A stretch of DNA of 49,902 nt from Actinomycetes bacterium (GTDB lineage Bacteria > Actinomycetota > Acidimicrobiia > Acidimicrobiales > Bog-793): assembly GCA_021797795.1 (NCBI GenBank), contig JAJZZB010000007.1, forward strand, positions 1 through 49,902, given 5' to 3'. Position numbers and translations under genes: made by a program. This document shows, in pieces, positions 1 to 9,992 of this stretch. Position 1 is the stretch's first letter, and each line of letters begins with the position of its first letter. The notes under the pieces are model-generated. The model saw only the letters and a program-made list of their open reading frames with translations. It was not told where the DNA came from and made no database searches.

Positions 1-639
1 TTCCGATCTCGCCGAGAAGCCGAGGCGCCGTAGCCCCGACTCGGCCCGCCCCACCGAGGAGAGCACGCCGAGGGAGACCGGCGTCCCGTAGGGGATCCGG
101 GAGGCGAGGCAGGCGGCCGCCGGCTTGTCGGCGGTGCGGAGCCCGAGATGCCGGGAGACCTCCCGGACGTCGTGTTTGGTGAGCCCGGCTGCGACGAAGG
201 GGAACAGGGCCCCCCGCTCGGCCGCCGCCTGTTGGCCGGGGCGGTGGTCGCCGAGGTCGTCGAGGTTGACCCCGAGGACGACGCGGGCTCCGCCCGCCGT
301 TGCCAGCGGGACGAGGGCGTCCATGAGCTCGGCCTTGCAGTGGTAGCAGCGGTCGCCGCCGTTCGCCACGTAGTCCGGGTTGGCGAGCTCGTCGGTCTCG
401 ACCGGCTGCCAGGAGAGCGACCACTCGCGGGCGAGCGCCTCGCAGTCCGCCAGCTCCTCGGGGGCGAGCGACGGGGAGACGGCCGTCAGGCAGGTGACCC
501 GGTCGGCCCCGAGGACGGCGGTCGCCTGCTCGGCGAGCAGCGCCGAGTCCGCTCCGCCGGAGAAGCCGACGACGAGCGGACGGCCGATGTCGAGCAGCGC
601 CCGACGGAGCCGTCCGAGCGCCTCGGGCGGGTGGTTCAC
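1..639 (-). CDS. larE: ATP-dependent sacrificial sulfur transferase LarE (3' end beyond window)
   Basis: PP-loop ATPase/sulfur transferase of the LarE family, which donates a cysteine sulfur to a pyridinium substrate when the nickel-pincer cofactor of lactate racemase is built. The N-terminus shows the PP-loop GFSGGADS (about residues 25-32), followed by the family hallmark DRCYHCKAEL near residue 85 that carries the reactive cysteine region. 213 codons are present and the family is usually about 270 residues, so roughly 60 C-terminal residues lie outside the window. The GTG start overlaps the hemQ stop (GTGA), so the two genes are co-transcribed and translationally coupled. larB and larC are not visible. 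A generic PP-loop sulfur transferase for another substrate is the alternative. Confidence 0.88.
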   Translation of the reverse strand, partial: MNHPPEALGRLRRALLDIGRPLVVGFSGGADSALLAEQATAVLGADRVTCLTAVSPSLAPEELADCEALAREWSLSWQPVETDELANPDYVANGGDRCYHCKAELMDALVPLATAGGARVVLGVNLDDLGDHRPGQQAAAERGALFPFVAAGLTKHDVREVSRHLGLRTADKPAAACLASRIPYGTPVSLGVLSSVGRAESGLRRLGFSARSE

Positions 640-1349
640 CCCCCGCCGGCCCCCGCCAGGGCGAGGACCTCGTCAGCCGGCGCGACGAAGCCGGAGTAGA
701 AGCGGCCGAACTCGCCGTAGAGCGCCGAGGCCTCGTCGAAGCGCATCGTGTAGACGCAGTCCTTCAGGTCGTCGGGGCGGGCGGCGAACAGGGTCACGCC
801 CCACTCGTGGTCGTCGACGCCGGTCGAGCCGGTCACGAGCTGCAGCACCCGGCCGCGGAACTCGCGCCCCACCTTGCCGTGGCCGTACATGAGCTTCAGG
901 CGGTCGTCGTAGTCGAGCGAGTACCAGTTCTCGGCTCCCGGCGACCGCCGCTTCGACATCGGGTAGAAGCAGAAGGCGGGGAGCCCGGCAGGCGGGAGGA
1001 CCGGGTAGAGGCGGGCGCTCTTCATCTCCTCGGGGACTCCACCGGCGTACTCGGAGACCTCCGTCAGCGAGACGTAGGAGTCGGCCACGGCGAAGCCCGA
1101 GAGCTGGACGGCGGTCTGCAGCTCCCGCAGCACCCTCAGGTCCGGGCCGAGGGCGAGCAGGCAGAAGTCGGCCTTGTGCCCGAGGATGGAGGCGGCGACG
1201 ACCTGGTGGTCGGACTTCTCCGCCGCCGAGATCGCCTCGAGGAGGCGACCGGTGTCGGGCCGCCGGGCTGGGTCCAGCTTGCAGAAGAGGTGGACGACGT
1301 TCCAGCCGACGCTCGGCGAGAGGGGGTCGGGCTCACCGGTCGTGGTCAC
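636..1349 (-). CDS. hemQ: Coproheme decarboxylase HemQ (chlorite dismutase family)
   Basis: 237 residues, the usual length of actinobacterial HemQ, which oxidatively decarboxylates coproheme III to heme b in the coproporphyrin-dependent pathway. Visible family signatures are FYPMSKRR near residue 130, NWYSLDYDDR, the MYGHGKVGR segment carrying the axial histidine, GVDDHEWGV, and the terminal MRFDEASALYGEFGRFY block. True chlorite dismutases need a distal arginine context not evident here, and the actinobacterial setting favours HemQ. Start is GTG at 1349. The stop overlaps the larE start by 4 nt. No other heme genes lie next to it in the window. Confidence 0.93.
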   Translation of the reverse strand: MTTTGEPDPLSPSVGWNVVHLFCKLDPARRPDTGRLLEAISAAEKSDHQVVAASILGHKADFCLLALGPDLRVLRELQTAVQLSGFAVADSYVSLTEVSEYAGGVPEEMKSARLYPVLPPAGLPAFCFYPMSKRRSPGAENWYSLDYDDRLKLMYGHGKVGREFRGRVLQLVTGSTGVDDHEWGVTLFAARPDDLKDCVYTMRFDEASALYGEFGRFYSGFVAPADEVLALAGAGGG

Positions 1350-1400
1350 GGCTCAAGTGTAGGGGTGGGCAGGGGTGCCCGGAGAAGGCCCCCGGACGCG

Positions 1401-1430
1401 GGACAAGGGGCGCCGAGGCGCCCCTTGTCC
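1401..1430 (-). terminator. Hairpin terminator downstream of groEL
   Basis: A perfect 12-bp inverted repeat (1401-1412 with 1419-1430) with a 6-nt loop lies 13 nt after the groEL stop codon. It has no T-run on the groEL strand, as is common in high-GC genomes. It would fold equally well on either strand, but no gene converges on it from the left (hemQ reads away). Confidence 0.7.
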
Positions 1431-1443
1431 TTCGATCCGGAGA

Positions 1444-3141
<1,698 letters not shown>

Positions 3142-3142
3142 G

Positions 3143-3169
3143 TTAGCACTCTCCCACCGAGAGTGCTAC
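3143..3169. promoter_or_regulatory. CIRCE operator, canonical copy
   Basis: TTAGCACTC, 9 nt, GAGTGCTAC: one mismatch to the CIRCE consensus. It sits 1 bp from the other copy, giving a tandem arrangement upstream of groEL. HrcA repression is the established role of CIRCE; hrcA itself is not in the window. Confidence 0.93.
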
Positions 3170-3220
3170 AGGCCGGTCGGACCCGATGCCGAGAGGGTCT
3201 CGCCGCCCGCCCGGACCGGC

Positions 3221-4195
3221 TCAGGGCGTCGTGGCCGCCTTCTCGAAGGCGGCGCGGACGGCGGCAGGGACCCGCCCGCGGGCAGGCACCTCGATGCCCT
3301 CGGCCCGGGCCCAGGCGCGGATGTCGGAGGCCGCCGGCCCGCCGCCGCCCCCGGTCCGTTGCGGGAGGAGGAAGCCGCCGATGCGCTCGACGGCCGCCGC
3401 CTCGGCCGCGGCCCAGCTGTGGGCGGCCGCCAGGTACCGGTAGGTCCACTCCTCCGCCAGGCGGCGGGTCTCGCAGAACACGATCGGGATCGTCGGCCAG
3501 CGCACCTGGCACTCGGCCAGCCCGTCGGCCACGAGCGCCGGCCGGATCCACTCCAGCTTGAACACCTCCGAGTACCGCTCCTCGACCACGACCGCCGCCC
3601 GCGGCACGGCGGCCAGCTCGCCGAGGGCGTAGCGGAGCCGGCCGCTCGTCAGGCTGGCCACGAGGTCGGAGAGGGACTTGCGCTCCACCGAGGCCACGAG
3701 CGAGCCGTCGATGACGACGCCGTAGTCGCCGCAGGGGAGGGCCTGGCGGCTGGTCCGCACCTTCTGGGCGGCGAAGCGGTAGGGGTAGCGCTCATGGGCG
3801 TCGATGACGATCGGGAGCTCGGCGATGCCGGCCGCCCTGGCGGTCGGGAGGGTGACCGCCGGTCGTGCCTGCTTGCGCGTGCGGGGTGCCTGCCAGAAGA
3901 CGGCCTGGCGGCCGCGTGCCGTCGTGAATACGATCTGGGAGCGGTTCTCCCTCGAGCGGGCGGCCACGAGGTCGATCGCCGCCCCGCGGCGGGCGCACGC
4001 CCGCAGCGGGACCTGCTCGACGAGGTCGGGCTCGAGCGGCCACTGCTCGGGAGGCACCGGGTGGCAGTAGAGCGCCCTCGTCCGCGGCCAGGTGTCCGAG
4101 GTGCGCAGCACGAGCCCGCCACCGAGCGGCACCCGCAGGAGGTAGGGGAGCTTCGAGTCCGGGTCCGGGTTGCGGGCGATCAGCAGGTCGTCCAT
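3221..4195 (-). CDS. ERCC4-type nuclease domain protein with C-terminal Lsr2-like DNA-binding domain
   Basis: 324 residues. The middle holds an XPF/ERCC4-family nuclease core: catalytic aspartate in VIDAHER (D132), GDY at 156-158 and the signature ERKSLSD (E171, R172, K173, D177) followed by LVASLTSGRL. Residues about 288-322 (ASDIRAWARAEGIEV...RGRVPAAV) match the Lsr2 C-terminal DNA-binding domain, which reads AT-rich minor grooves through its RGR motif. A poly-glycine linker (282-286) separates the two. The N-terminal 120 residues are unassigned. Start ATG at 4195 was chosen because GGAGG lies 7 nt upstream and homology begins nearby. It likely cuts branched or AT-rich DNA; the substrate is inferred, not shown. 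Confidence 0.8.
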   Translation of the reverse strand: MDDLLIARNPDPDSKLPYLLRVPLGGGLVLRTSDTWPRTRALYCHPVPPEQWPLEPDLVEQVPLRACARRGAAIDLVAARSRENRSQIVFTTARGRQAVFWQAPRTRKQARPAVTLPTARAAGIAELPIVIDAHERYPYRFAAQKVRTSRQALPCGDYGVVIDGSLVASVERKSLSDLVASLTSGRLRYALGELAAVPRAAVVVEERYSEVFKLEWIRPALVADGLAECQVRWPTIPIVFCETRRLAEEWTYRYLAAAHSWAAAEAAAVERIGGFLLPQRTGGGGGPAASDIRAWARAEGIEVPARGRVPAAVRAAFEKAATTP

Positions 4196-4662
4196 GGCGC
4201 CTCCAGTCTGCCGCCCTCCGGTCTCGGGGTGTGGACCCGCCCCCTCGGCCGAGCCTCGGCCGCCGGCACCCTCGGGCGCACCGCCTAGGTTCCTTCCGGG
4301 ACCACCGCAGGTGCGACCGCTCCGGAGCGGCTCGCCGAAGGGGTGCGCGAGCCGGAAGAAGTGGCGGTGCGCCGGGCCACCGAGGAGCGGCCGGGGCCCG
4401 CGCCTGGCACCCTCGTCGACGAGCTGGGTGCACAGTCGGCGCGAAGGAGTGGCTCCCGGGTTCAACATGGCGCCCGGCTCCGGCTCCGGCTCCGGCTCCG
4501 TCTCGTCGGTCGGGCCGGGCCGACGGGGGCGGGCGACCGGAGCGGAGCCGCCCGGCCGCCTATCGCTCCGCCGTCCCGGTGCAGCGGGGAGTGCCCCGAG
4601 CAGCCGGCGGGGCAGCTCGCCCGGAGCCGAAGCGAACTAGGGTCCGCCCCGTCCCTTGAGAC
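4196..4662. other. Intergenic region between divergent nuclease gene and aroA
   Basis: About 465 nt with no supported gene. All open frames here are arginine/proline-rich shadows without recognisable domains. It presumably holds the divergent promoters of the two flanking genes. The only clear structure is a short hexanucleotide tandem repeat. Confidence 0.6.
4475..4498. repeat. (CGGCTC)4 hexanucleotide tandem repeat
   Basis: Four exact head-to-tail copies of CGGCTC in the non-coding region upstream of aroA. A simple-sequence tract of this sort can vary by slippage; no regulatory role is visible. Confidence 0.85.
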
Positions 4663-4674
4663 AGGAGGCGAGAG

Positions 4675-5997
4675 ACGGCGACCGGAGCGGGGGAGACTGC
4701 CCCCTCGATCGAGGACGTCCTTTCCTGCGCCGGCCCGCTGTCGGGCCGCTGCGAGGTGCCCGGGAGCAAGAGCCTCACCAACCGTGCCTTCGTGGCGGCC
4801 GCTCTCGGGGAGGGGACGAGCCGGGTGTCCGGCGCCCTCGCCGGTGACGACGCCGACGCCATGGTGGGTGGGCTCACCGCCCTCGGGGTCGAGATCGCGC
4901 CACTCGGCCCCGGCGCGTTCGAGGTGGACGGCTCGGCCGGGCGCGTCGGGTTGCACCCGGTCGTCGTCGACGCCCGCCTCGCCGGCACGGCGCTGCGGTT
5001 CCTGACGGCGGTGGCGGCGCTCGGCGAGGGCGGGATCACCGTCACCGGCGAGGAGGCGCTCCTGCGGAGGCCGGTCGGCCCCCTGCTCGAGGCGCTGCGC
5101 AGCTGCGGAGCCGAGGTGAGCGGGTCGGGACCCGCCGGCGACCTGGCACCGGTCGCCGTCGGCCGCCGCCACCGCCCGCTCGGCGGTCAGGTCGCCGTCG
5201 ACGCTTCCTCCTCGAGCCAGTTCGTCACCGCCCTCCTGCTCGTCGCCCCCCTGTTCGAGGAGCCGCTCGTCCTCGAGGGGCGGGGGCTGTCCGCCTCGGG
5301 CTTCGTCGAGCTCACCACCGAGCTCATGCAGCGCTTCGGGGTGGAGGTCGACCACGACCCGGCGGGCCCGCTCTGGCGGGTCCCGGCACGGACCCCCTAC
5401 CGCGCCACCGACTACGCCGTGCCGCCGGACGCGAGCGCCGCCTCCCATCTGTTCACCCTCGGGCTCGCCACCGGGGGGACGGTCACGGTCGAGCGGCTCT
5501 CTCTGGCCCTGCTCCAGCCGGACTTCTCGGTGCTCGGGGTCTTCGAGCGCCTCGGGGCCGAGGTCGACCGGCACGACGACGGCGCCGTCACCGTGGCGGC
5601 GCCGTCGCACCTCGTCCCGGTCGAGGTCGACCTCGCGGCGATGCCCGACCAGCTCCCGAACGTGGCCGTGCTCGCCGCCCTGGCGGAGGGCACCTCCCGC
5701 ATCAGCGGGGTGGGGATCACCCGCTTCCACGAGACGGATCGGATGGCGGCGGTCGCCGGGGAGCTCGGGAAGGCCGGTGTCGCCTGCGAGCTGTCGCCCG
5801 ACGAGGTGGTCGTCCACGGCGGGACCCTGCGCGGCGGGGCGACCTTCTCCTCCCACGGAGACCACCGGATGGCGATGGCGTTGGCGGCGCTGGCGGCGGC
5901 CGCAGGGCGCTGCCGCATCGAGGAGGCGTCGGCGGTGACGAAGACCTACCGGGACTTCTGGGCGGACGCCGCCGCCCTCGGGCTCGTCTGGGGATGA
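4675..5997 (+). CDS. aroA: 3-phosphoshikimate 1-carboxyvinyltransferase (EPSP synthase), apparent ACG start
   Basis: EPSP synthase transfers the enolpyruvyl group of PEP to shikimate-3-phosphate in chorismate synthesis. Motifs: GPLSGRCEVPGSKSLTNRA at the N-terminus, DASSSSQFVTALLL, GITRFHETDRM, SSHGDHRMAMAL and the C-terminal VTKTYRDFW. The frame is closed by TGA at 4657-4659. The only ATG/GTG/TTG before the substrate-binding PGSK motif is GTG 4756, which would delete the first beta strand. An AGGAGG at 4663-4668 stands 6 nt ahead of an in-frame ACG at 4675, giving a full-length N-terminus of 440 residues overall. I therefore place the start at ACG; GTG 4756 is the conventional alternative. 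It reads away from the nuclease gene. Confidence 0.85.
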   Translation, partial: TATGAGETAPSIEDVLSCAGPLSGRCEVPGSKSLTNRAFVAAALGEGTSRVSGALAGDDADAMVGGLTALGVEIAPLGPGAFEVDGSAGRVGLHPVVVDARLAGTALRFLTAVAALGEGGITVTGEEALLRRPVGPLLEALRSCGAEVSGSGPAGDLAPVAVGRRHRPLGGQVAVDASSSSQFVTALLLVAPLFEEPLVLEGRGLSASGFVELTTELMQRFGVEVDHDPAGPLWRVPARTPYRATDYAVPPDASAASHLFTLGLATGGTVTVERLSLALLQPDFSVLGVFERLGAEVDRHDDGAVTVAAPSHLVPVEVDLAAMPDQLPNVAVLAALAEGTSRISGVGITRFHETDRMAAVAGELGKAGVACELSPDEVVVHGGTLRGGATFSSHGDHRMAMALAALAAAAGRCRIEEASAVTKTYRDFWADAAALGLVWG

Positions 5998-6047
5998 GGC
6001 GGCGTCCCCGGCCCGGGCCGCCGGGCCGCCCGACGTAGGCTCGGGCG

Positions 6048-7042
6048 GTGGACCTCCTCGTGCTCGGCGGGACCCACCACGTCGGCCGGAACGTCGTCGA
6101 GGCGGCCCTCTCCGAAGGCCACCGCGTCACCACGCTCTCCCGGGGCTCGAGCGGCCCGCCCCCGCCCGGCGCAGTGGCCCTCCACGCCGACCGGACACGT
6201 CCCGGCGAGCTGGCGGAGGCTCTCGGCTCCCGCCAGTTCGACGCCGTCGTCGACACCTGGAGCACGGCACCCCGGGCGGTGCTCGAGGCGGCCGAGCTCC
6301 TTGCCGACCGGGCGGGCCACTACGGCTACGTCTCGACCGTCTCGGTCTACAGGGAGCCGACCCCCGCCGGCATCGGGGAGGACTTCCCGGTTGTCGAGGG
6401 GGACCCGGGCGCCGAGACCCTCGACTACGCCGCCGACAAGCGCGGTGCCGAGATGGCCGTCCTCGGGCACCTCGGCGCCCGTGCCCTCGTCGCCAGGGCC
6501 GGCCTCATCCTCGGTCCCCATGAACGGGTCGGCCGCCTGCCGTGGTGGCTGCGCCGGCTGGAGCGGGGTGGGCCCGTGGCCGCCCCGGGACCGGCCGACC
6601 GTCCCCTTCAGTACATCGACGGCCGGGACCTCGCCGGCTGGCTGCTCGCCTCGGCCGGGGCGGGCACCGGCGGGATCTTCAACGCCGTCGGCCGGCCGGG
6701 CTCGACGACGATGGGCCGGCTGCTCGAGGCCGCCCGGGAGGTCACCGGCAGCCGCGCCGAGCTCGTCTGGGCGACACCGGAGGCCGTCGAGGCGGCGGGC
6801 ATCAGCCCCTGGACGGAGTTCCCGATCTGGGTCCCGCCTGGCGAGGAGTACGCCGGCGTGCACGACATCGACGTCACCGCCGCCCACCGTGCCGGCCTGT
6901 CCTGCCGGACCGTCGGGAGACGGTCGCCGACACCTGGCAGGCGCTGTTGGAGGAGGGGGACCCGCCGAGCCTCGGGGCCGGATCGATCGGGTGCCCGCCC
7001 GAGAAGGAGCAGCGCCTGCTGGCGGCTCTCGGGCACCGCTGA
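6048..7042 (+). CDS. NAD-dependent epimerase/dehydratase family protein, frameshifted near 3' end
   Basis: Extended short-chain dehydrogenase with an N-terminal Rossmann motif LVLGGTHHVGRNV and a YVSTVSVY active-site strand (serine/tyrosine region) followed by DYAADKRGAE with the lysine. It is an NAD(P)-dependent sugar-nucleotide epimerase/reductase relative; the substrate cannot be told. The frame holds until about 6914. There the natural continuation (RETVADTWQALL...LLAALGHR) is one base out of register and ends at TGA 7042; without a correction the frame runs on to 7073 as arginine-rich nonsense. One base, probably a C after 6914, is missing, by mutation or sequencing error. Start GTG at 6048. 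Confidence 0.75.
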
Positions 7043-7082
7043 CGGGGATCGAGCGGCGCCCGGCGCTCCCTAACCTCGCGAT

Positions 7083-8342
7083 GTGAGCTCCCCTCCTGCG
7101 GACGGTCGTCGCGTCGCGCCCCCGGCCGCTCTGTCGCGCCGCCTCGTCGTCGTCCTCGCCGTCGCCACCGGCGTCGCCAACACCTACTACGCCCAGCCGC
7201 TGCTCGCCTCCATCCGGGGCAGCTTCCACACCGGGCCGGGAGAGGCAGGGCTCATCGTCACGGCCACACAGGTGGGCTACGCGGCGGGCCTCGTCTTCCT
7301 GCTGCCGCTCGGGGACCTCGTCGAGCGCCGCCGGCTCGTGGTGGCGACGAGCCTCGTGTGCGCGCTCGCCCTCGTCGGCACCGCCGCCTCGCCGGTCCTG
7401 CCGGCGATGTTCGCGGCGGTCGCCCTCGTCGGGGCGACGTCGGTCGTCGCCCAGGTGCTCGTCGCCTTCTCCGCCTCGCTCGCCGGCGCCGCCGAGCGCG
7501 GGAGAGTCGTCGGGTCGGTGATGAGCGGGCTCCTGCTCGGGATCCTGCTCGCCCGGACGGCGGCCGGCTACGTCGCCCAGGAGTCCTCCTGGCGGGTCGT
7601 CTACCTGCTGGCCGCCGGGATCATGGCGCTGCTCGCCGTCGCCCTCCGCCACGAGCTGCCGGCATGGCGCGAGCCCCGCGAGCTGAGCTATCCGGCCGTC
7701 CTCGCCTCGGTCGTCTCGCTGTTCCGCCACGAGCCGACCCTCCGGCGGCGCAGCTACTACGGGCTGCTGTCCTTCGGCGCCTTCTCGGTGCTCTGGACGA
7801 GCCTCGCCTTCCTTCTCGCCGGGCCGCCGTACCGATACGGGACGGGCGTGATCGGCCTCTTCGGTCTCGTCGGGGCGGCCGGGGCCATGATGGCGTCGAT
7901 CGCCGGCCGCCTGGCCGACCGGGGACGGCAGGCGGTCGTGACGATGCTGACGGCGCTCTCGATCCTCCTCGCCTTTGTCGTCCTCGCCGTGGCGCCGACG
8001 GACCTCGTCGCCCTCCTGGCCGGCATCGTCCTTCTCGACCTCGGCGCCCAGGGGCTGCACATCTCCAACCAGAGCGAGATCTACCGCCTCGCACCCGAGG
8101 CCCACAGCCGGGTGAACGCCGCCTACATGACCTGCTACTTGATCGGTGGGACGGCTGGCTCGCTCGGCTCGGCGCTCTCGTACGAGAGCGGCGGCTGGAC
8201 GGCCGTCGCCGCCCTCGGCGCCGGCTTCGGCGGGCTCGCCTTCCTGCTCTCGCTCACCGAGCGGCGCTACGAGCGCCGGCGGAGCGCGACAGCCCGGTCG
8301 AAGAGGCCCTGTGCCCCCGAGCCGGTCGCCTCGCCGGCCTGA
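7083..8342 (+). CDS. MFS transporter
   Basis: 419-residue major facilitator superfamily permease with about twelve hydrophobic segments. After a cytosolic N-terminal tail comes TM1 (LVVVLAVATGVANTYYAQPLL). The loop 2-3 segment LGDLVERRRLVV is an MFS motif-A variant, and a second copy, AGRLADRGRQAVV, sits between TM8 and TM9. The family exports drugs or small metabolites with protons; the substrate is not predictable. GTG at 7083 is used as start; it lies 40 nt after the frameshifted epimerase, so both may share a transcript. It converges with the moaD-thrC operon. Confidence 0.85.
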   Translation: MSSPPADGRRVAPPAALSRRLVVVLAVATGVANTYYAQPLLASIRGSFHTGPGEAGLIVTATQVGYAAGLVFLLPLGDLVERRRLVVATSLVCALALVGTAASPVLPAMFAAVALVGATSVVAQVLVAFSASLAGAAERGRVVGSVMSGLLLGILLARTAAGYVAQESSWRVVYLLAAGIMALLAVALRHELPAWREPRELSYPAVLASVVSLFRHEPTLRRRSYYGLLSFGAFSVLWTSLAFLLAGPPYRYGTGVIGLFGLVGAAGAMMASIAGRLADRGRQAVVTMLTALSILLAFVVLAVAPTDLVALLAGIVLLDLGAQGLHISNQSEIYRLAPEAHSRVNAAYMTCYLIGGTAGSLGSALSYESGGWTAVAALGAGFGGLAFLLSLTERRYERRRSATARSKRPCAPEPVASPA

Positions 8343-8415
8343 GCGAGGACCACAGGCGCCGAGGCGAGGGCGAGCCCCCCTTCCACCCGCGGCGAGCGGG
8401 AGCTCCCGTGCGCCG

Positions 8416-8691
8416 CTACCCGCCGGCGACCGCCGGCACGATGGAGACCGTGGCGCCGTCGGCCACCTTGGTGTCGAGCCCGTCGAGGTAGCGGACGTCC
8501 TCTTCGGCGACGAAGACGTTGACAAAGCGCCGGAGGCCGCCCTGCTCGTCGAGCAGGCGCGCCTCGATGCCCGGATGATCGGCCTCCACCGAGCTGATGA
8601 GCTGCCGGACCGTGCCGGCGGGGACGCTCAGCTCGCCGGCGCCGCCGGTGAGGGTCCGGAGCTGGGACGGGACGCGGACGGTGACGCTCAC
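8416..8691 (-). CDS. MoaD/ThiS-family ubiquitin-like sulfur carrier, partner of the ThrC-like enzyme
   Basis: 91-residue beta-grasp protein beginning VTVRVPSQLRTLTGG and ending in the diagnostic Gly-Gly (IVPAVAGG). The C-terminal glycine of such carriers is adenylated and converted to a thiocarboxylate that donates sulfide. The middle contains the family segment FVNVFVAEEDVRYLDGL. Its GTG start overlaps the stop of the upstream PLP enzyme (GTGA), so the two proteins are made together. No molybdopterin genes are nearby, so a molybdenum-cofactor role is unlikely. A CysO-like or HcyS-like role delivering sulfur to the neighbouring PLP enzyme is my inference. Activating (ThiF/MoeB) and JAMM-peptidase genes are not in the window. 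Confidence 0.88.
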   Translation of the reverse strand: MSVTVRVPSQLRTLTGGAGELSVPAGTVRQLISSVEADHPGIEARLLDEQGGLRRFVNVFVAEEDVRYLDGLDTKVADGATVSIVPAVAGG

Positions 8692-9983
8692 CTCGCCTCT
8701 CTCTCGTGGTCGCCGGCGCCGAGGAAGCCGGATCGCCCGAGCGCCTCCGCCACCTCGTCGAGGCGCGGGCGGATGGTGGCGGTCGGGGCGACGGTGTCGG
8801 AGAAGGCCTCGACGGTCTTGAGCCCGTTCCCGGTGACGTAGACGACCACCCGCTCGTCGTCTCGGACGACGCCCTCGCGGGCGAGCCTGGCGAGCGTCGC
8901 GATGGTGACGCCGCCGGCCGTCTCGGCGAAGATGCCCTCGGTCCTCGCGAGCAGGCGGATGGCCTCCAGCACCTCGGCGTCGCTCACCGACCCGAGGGCG
9001 CCGCCGGTCCGCCGGACCACCTCGAGTGCGTACCAGCCGTCGGCCGGGTCGCCGATGGCGAGCGACTTGGCGATGGTGTCGGGCTTGACCGGCCGCACGT
9101 GGTCGGCGCCGGCCCGAAAGGCCGTCGCCACCGGCGAGCAGCCCTCCGGCTGGGCGCCGGAGATCCGGACGGGGCCGGCCGGGTCGTCCTCGTGCCCCCC
9201 GCGGGCCGCCACGAGGCCGAGGCGGACGAGCTCCCGGAAGCCCTTGTCGATCTTGGTGAGCTGGCTGCCGGAGGCGACCGGGACCACGACGTGGTCGGGG
9301 AGGCGCCACCCGAGCTGCTCGGCCACCTCGAAGGCGAGCGTCTTCGACCCCTCGGCGTAGTAGGGGCGGACGTTGACGTTGACAAAGGCCCAGTCGGGGT
9401 AGTCGCTCGCCAGCTCGGCGCAGAGCCGGTTGACGTCGTCGTAGTTGCCCTCGACCGCCAGCAGCTGGCCGCCGAAGACGGCCGTCGTCAGCACCTTCAC
9501 CCGCTCGAGGTCGCTCGGCACGAGGACCACCGAGGCCAGCCCGGCCCGGGCGGCATGGGCGGCGACCGAGTTGGCGAGGTTGCCGGTCGAGGCGCAGGCC
9601 GCCACCTTGAAGCCGAGCTCGCGGGCCTTGGTGAGGGCCACCGAGACGACCCGGTCCTTGAACGAGCCGGTCGGGTTGCGGGTGTCGTCCTTCACCCACA
9701 GCTCGCCGAGGCCGAGCTCGGCCGCCAGCCGGTCCGCTCTCACGAGCGGCGTGAAGCCGGCACCGAGGCTGACGGGATCGCCCTCGCCGACCGGGAGAAG
9801 CTCCCGGTAGCGCCAGAGGTTCGGCGGCCCGGCCGCGATCGCCTCTCTCGAGACGGCGGCTGCCATCTCGTCGTAGTCGTAGCTCACCTCGAGCGGGCCG
9901 AAGCAGAATTCGCAGGCGTGCAGCGCCTCGGCCGCGTAGGCGCGGCCGCACTCACGACAGGTCAGGCCTCGAACGTGACTCAC
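8688..9983 (-). CDS. thrC: Threonine synthase-like PLP enzyme under SAM riboswitch
   Basis: 431-residue fold-type II PLP enzyme of the threonine synthase family. An N-terminal zinc-ribbon (C9, C12, C24, C27) precedes the catalytic core. NPTGSFKDR places the PLP lysine at K109; ACASTGNLANS, the VASGSQL loop and ETAGGVTIATL are typical of ThrC. The family eliminates phosphate from O-phosphohomoserine and adds water to give threonine. Here the control element is a SAM riboswitch and the overlapping downstream gene encodes a sulfur carrier, so a sulfhydrylating variant (homocysteine synthesis) is worth considering. GTG start at 9983 follows AGGAGG at 9988-9993 (minus strand). Annotated as thrC by homology only. 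Confidence 0.85.
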   Translation of the reverse strand: MSHVRGLTCRECGRAYAAEALHACEFCFGPLEVSYDYDEMAAAVSREAIAAGPPNLWRYRELLPVGEGDPVSLGAGFTPLVRADRLAAELGLGELWVKDDTRNPTGSFKDRVVSVALTKARELGFKVAACASTGNLANSVAAHAARAGLASVVLVPSDLERVKVLTTAVFGGQLLAVEGNYDDVNRLCAELASDYPDWAFVNVNVRPYYAEGSKTLAFEVAEQLGWRLPDHVVVPVASGSQLTKIDKGFRELVRLGLVAARGGHEDDPAGPVRISGAQPEGCSPVATAFRAGADHVRPVKPDTIAKSLAIGDPADGWYALEVVRRTGGALGSVSDAEVLEAIRLLARTEGIFAETAGGVTIATLARLAREGVVRDDERVVVYVTGNGLKTVEAFSDTVAPTATIRPRLDEVAEALGRSGFLGAGDHEREAR

Positions 9984-9992
9984 CGTTCCTCC

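Noticed and set aside
4475-4498. Hexanucleotide repeat as part of a CRISPR or regulatory array
   Set aside because: Four contiguous 6-bp copies without spacers; only a simple-sequence tract. No CRISPR array was seen anywhere in the window.
8397-8408. CGGGAGCTCCCG palindrome between the convergent MFS and sulfur-carrier genes as a terminator
   Set aside because: A 12-bp perfect palindrome with no loop cannot form a good hairpin; it is likely chance in GC-rich DNA.
5946-8525. 859-residue open frame on the minus strand across the epimerase and MFS genes
   Set aside because: Composition is Arg/Gly/Glu-rich shadow sequence; two recognisable genes occupy the opposite strand.
8416-8691. Assignment of the GG-ending protein as the MoaD subunit of molybdopterin synthase
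   Set aside because: No moaE or other molybdenum-cofactor genes are nearby and it is translationally coupled to a PLP enzyme.
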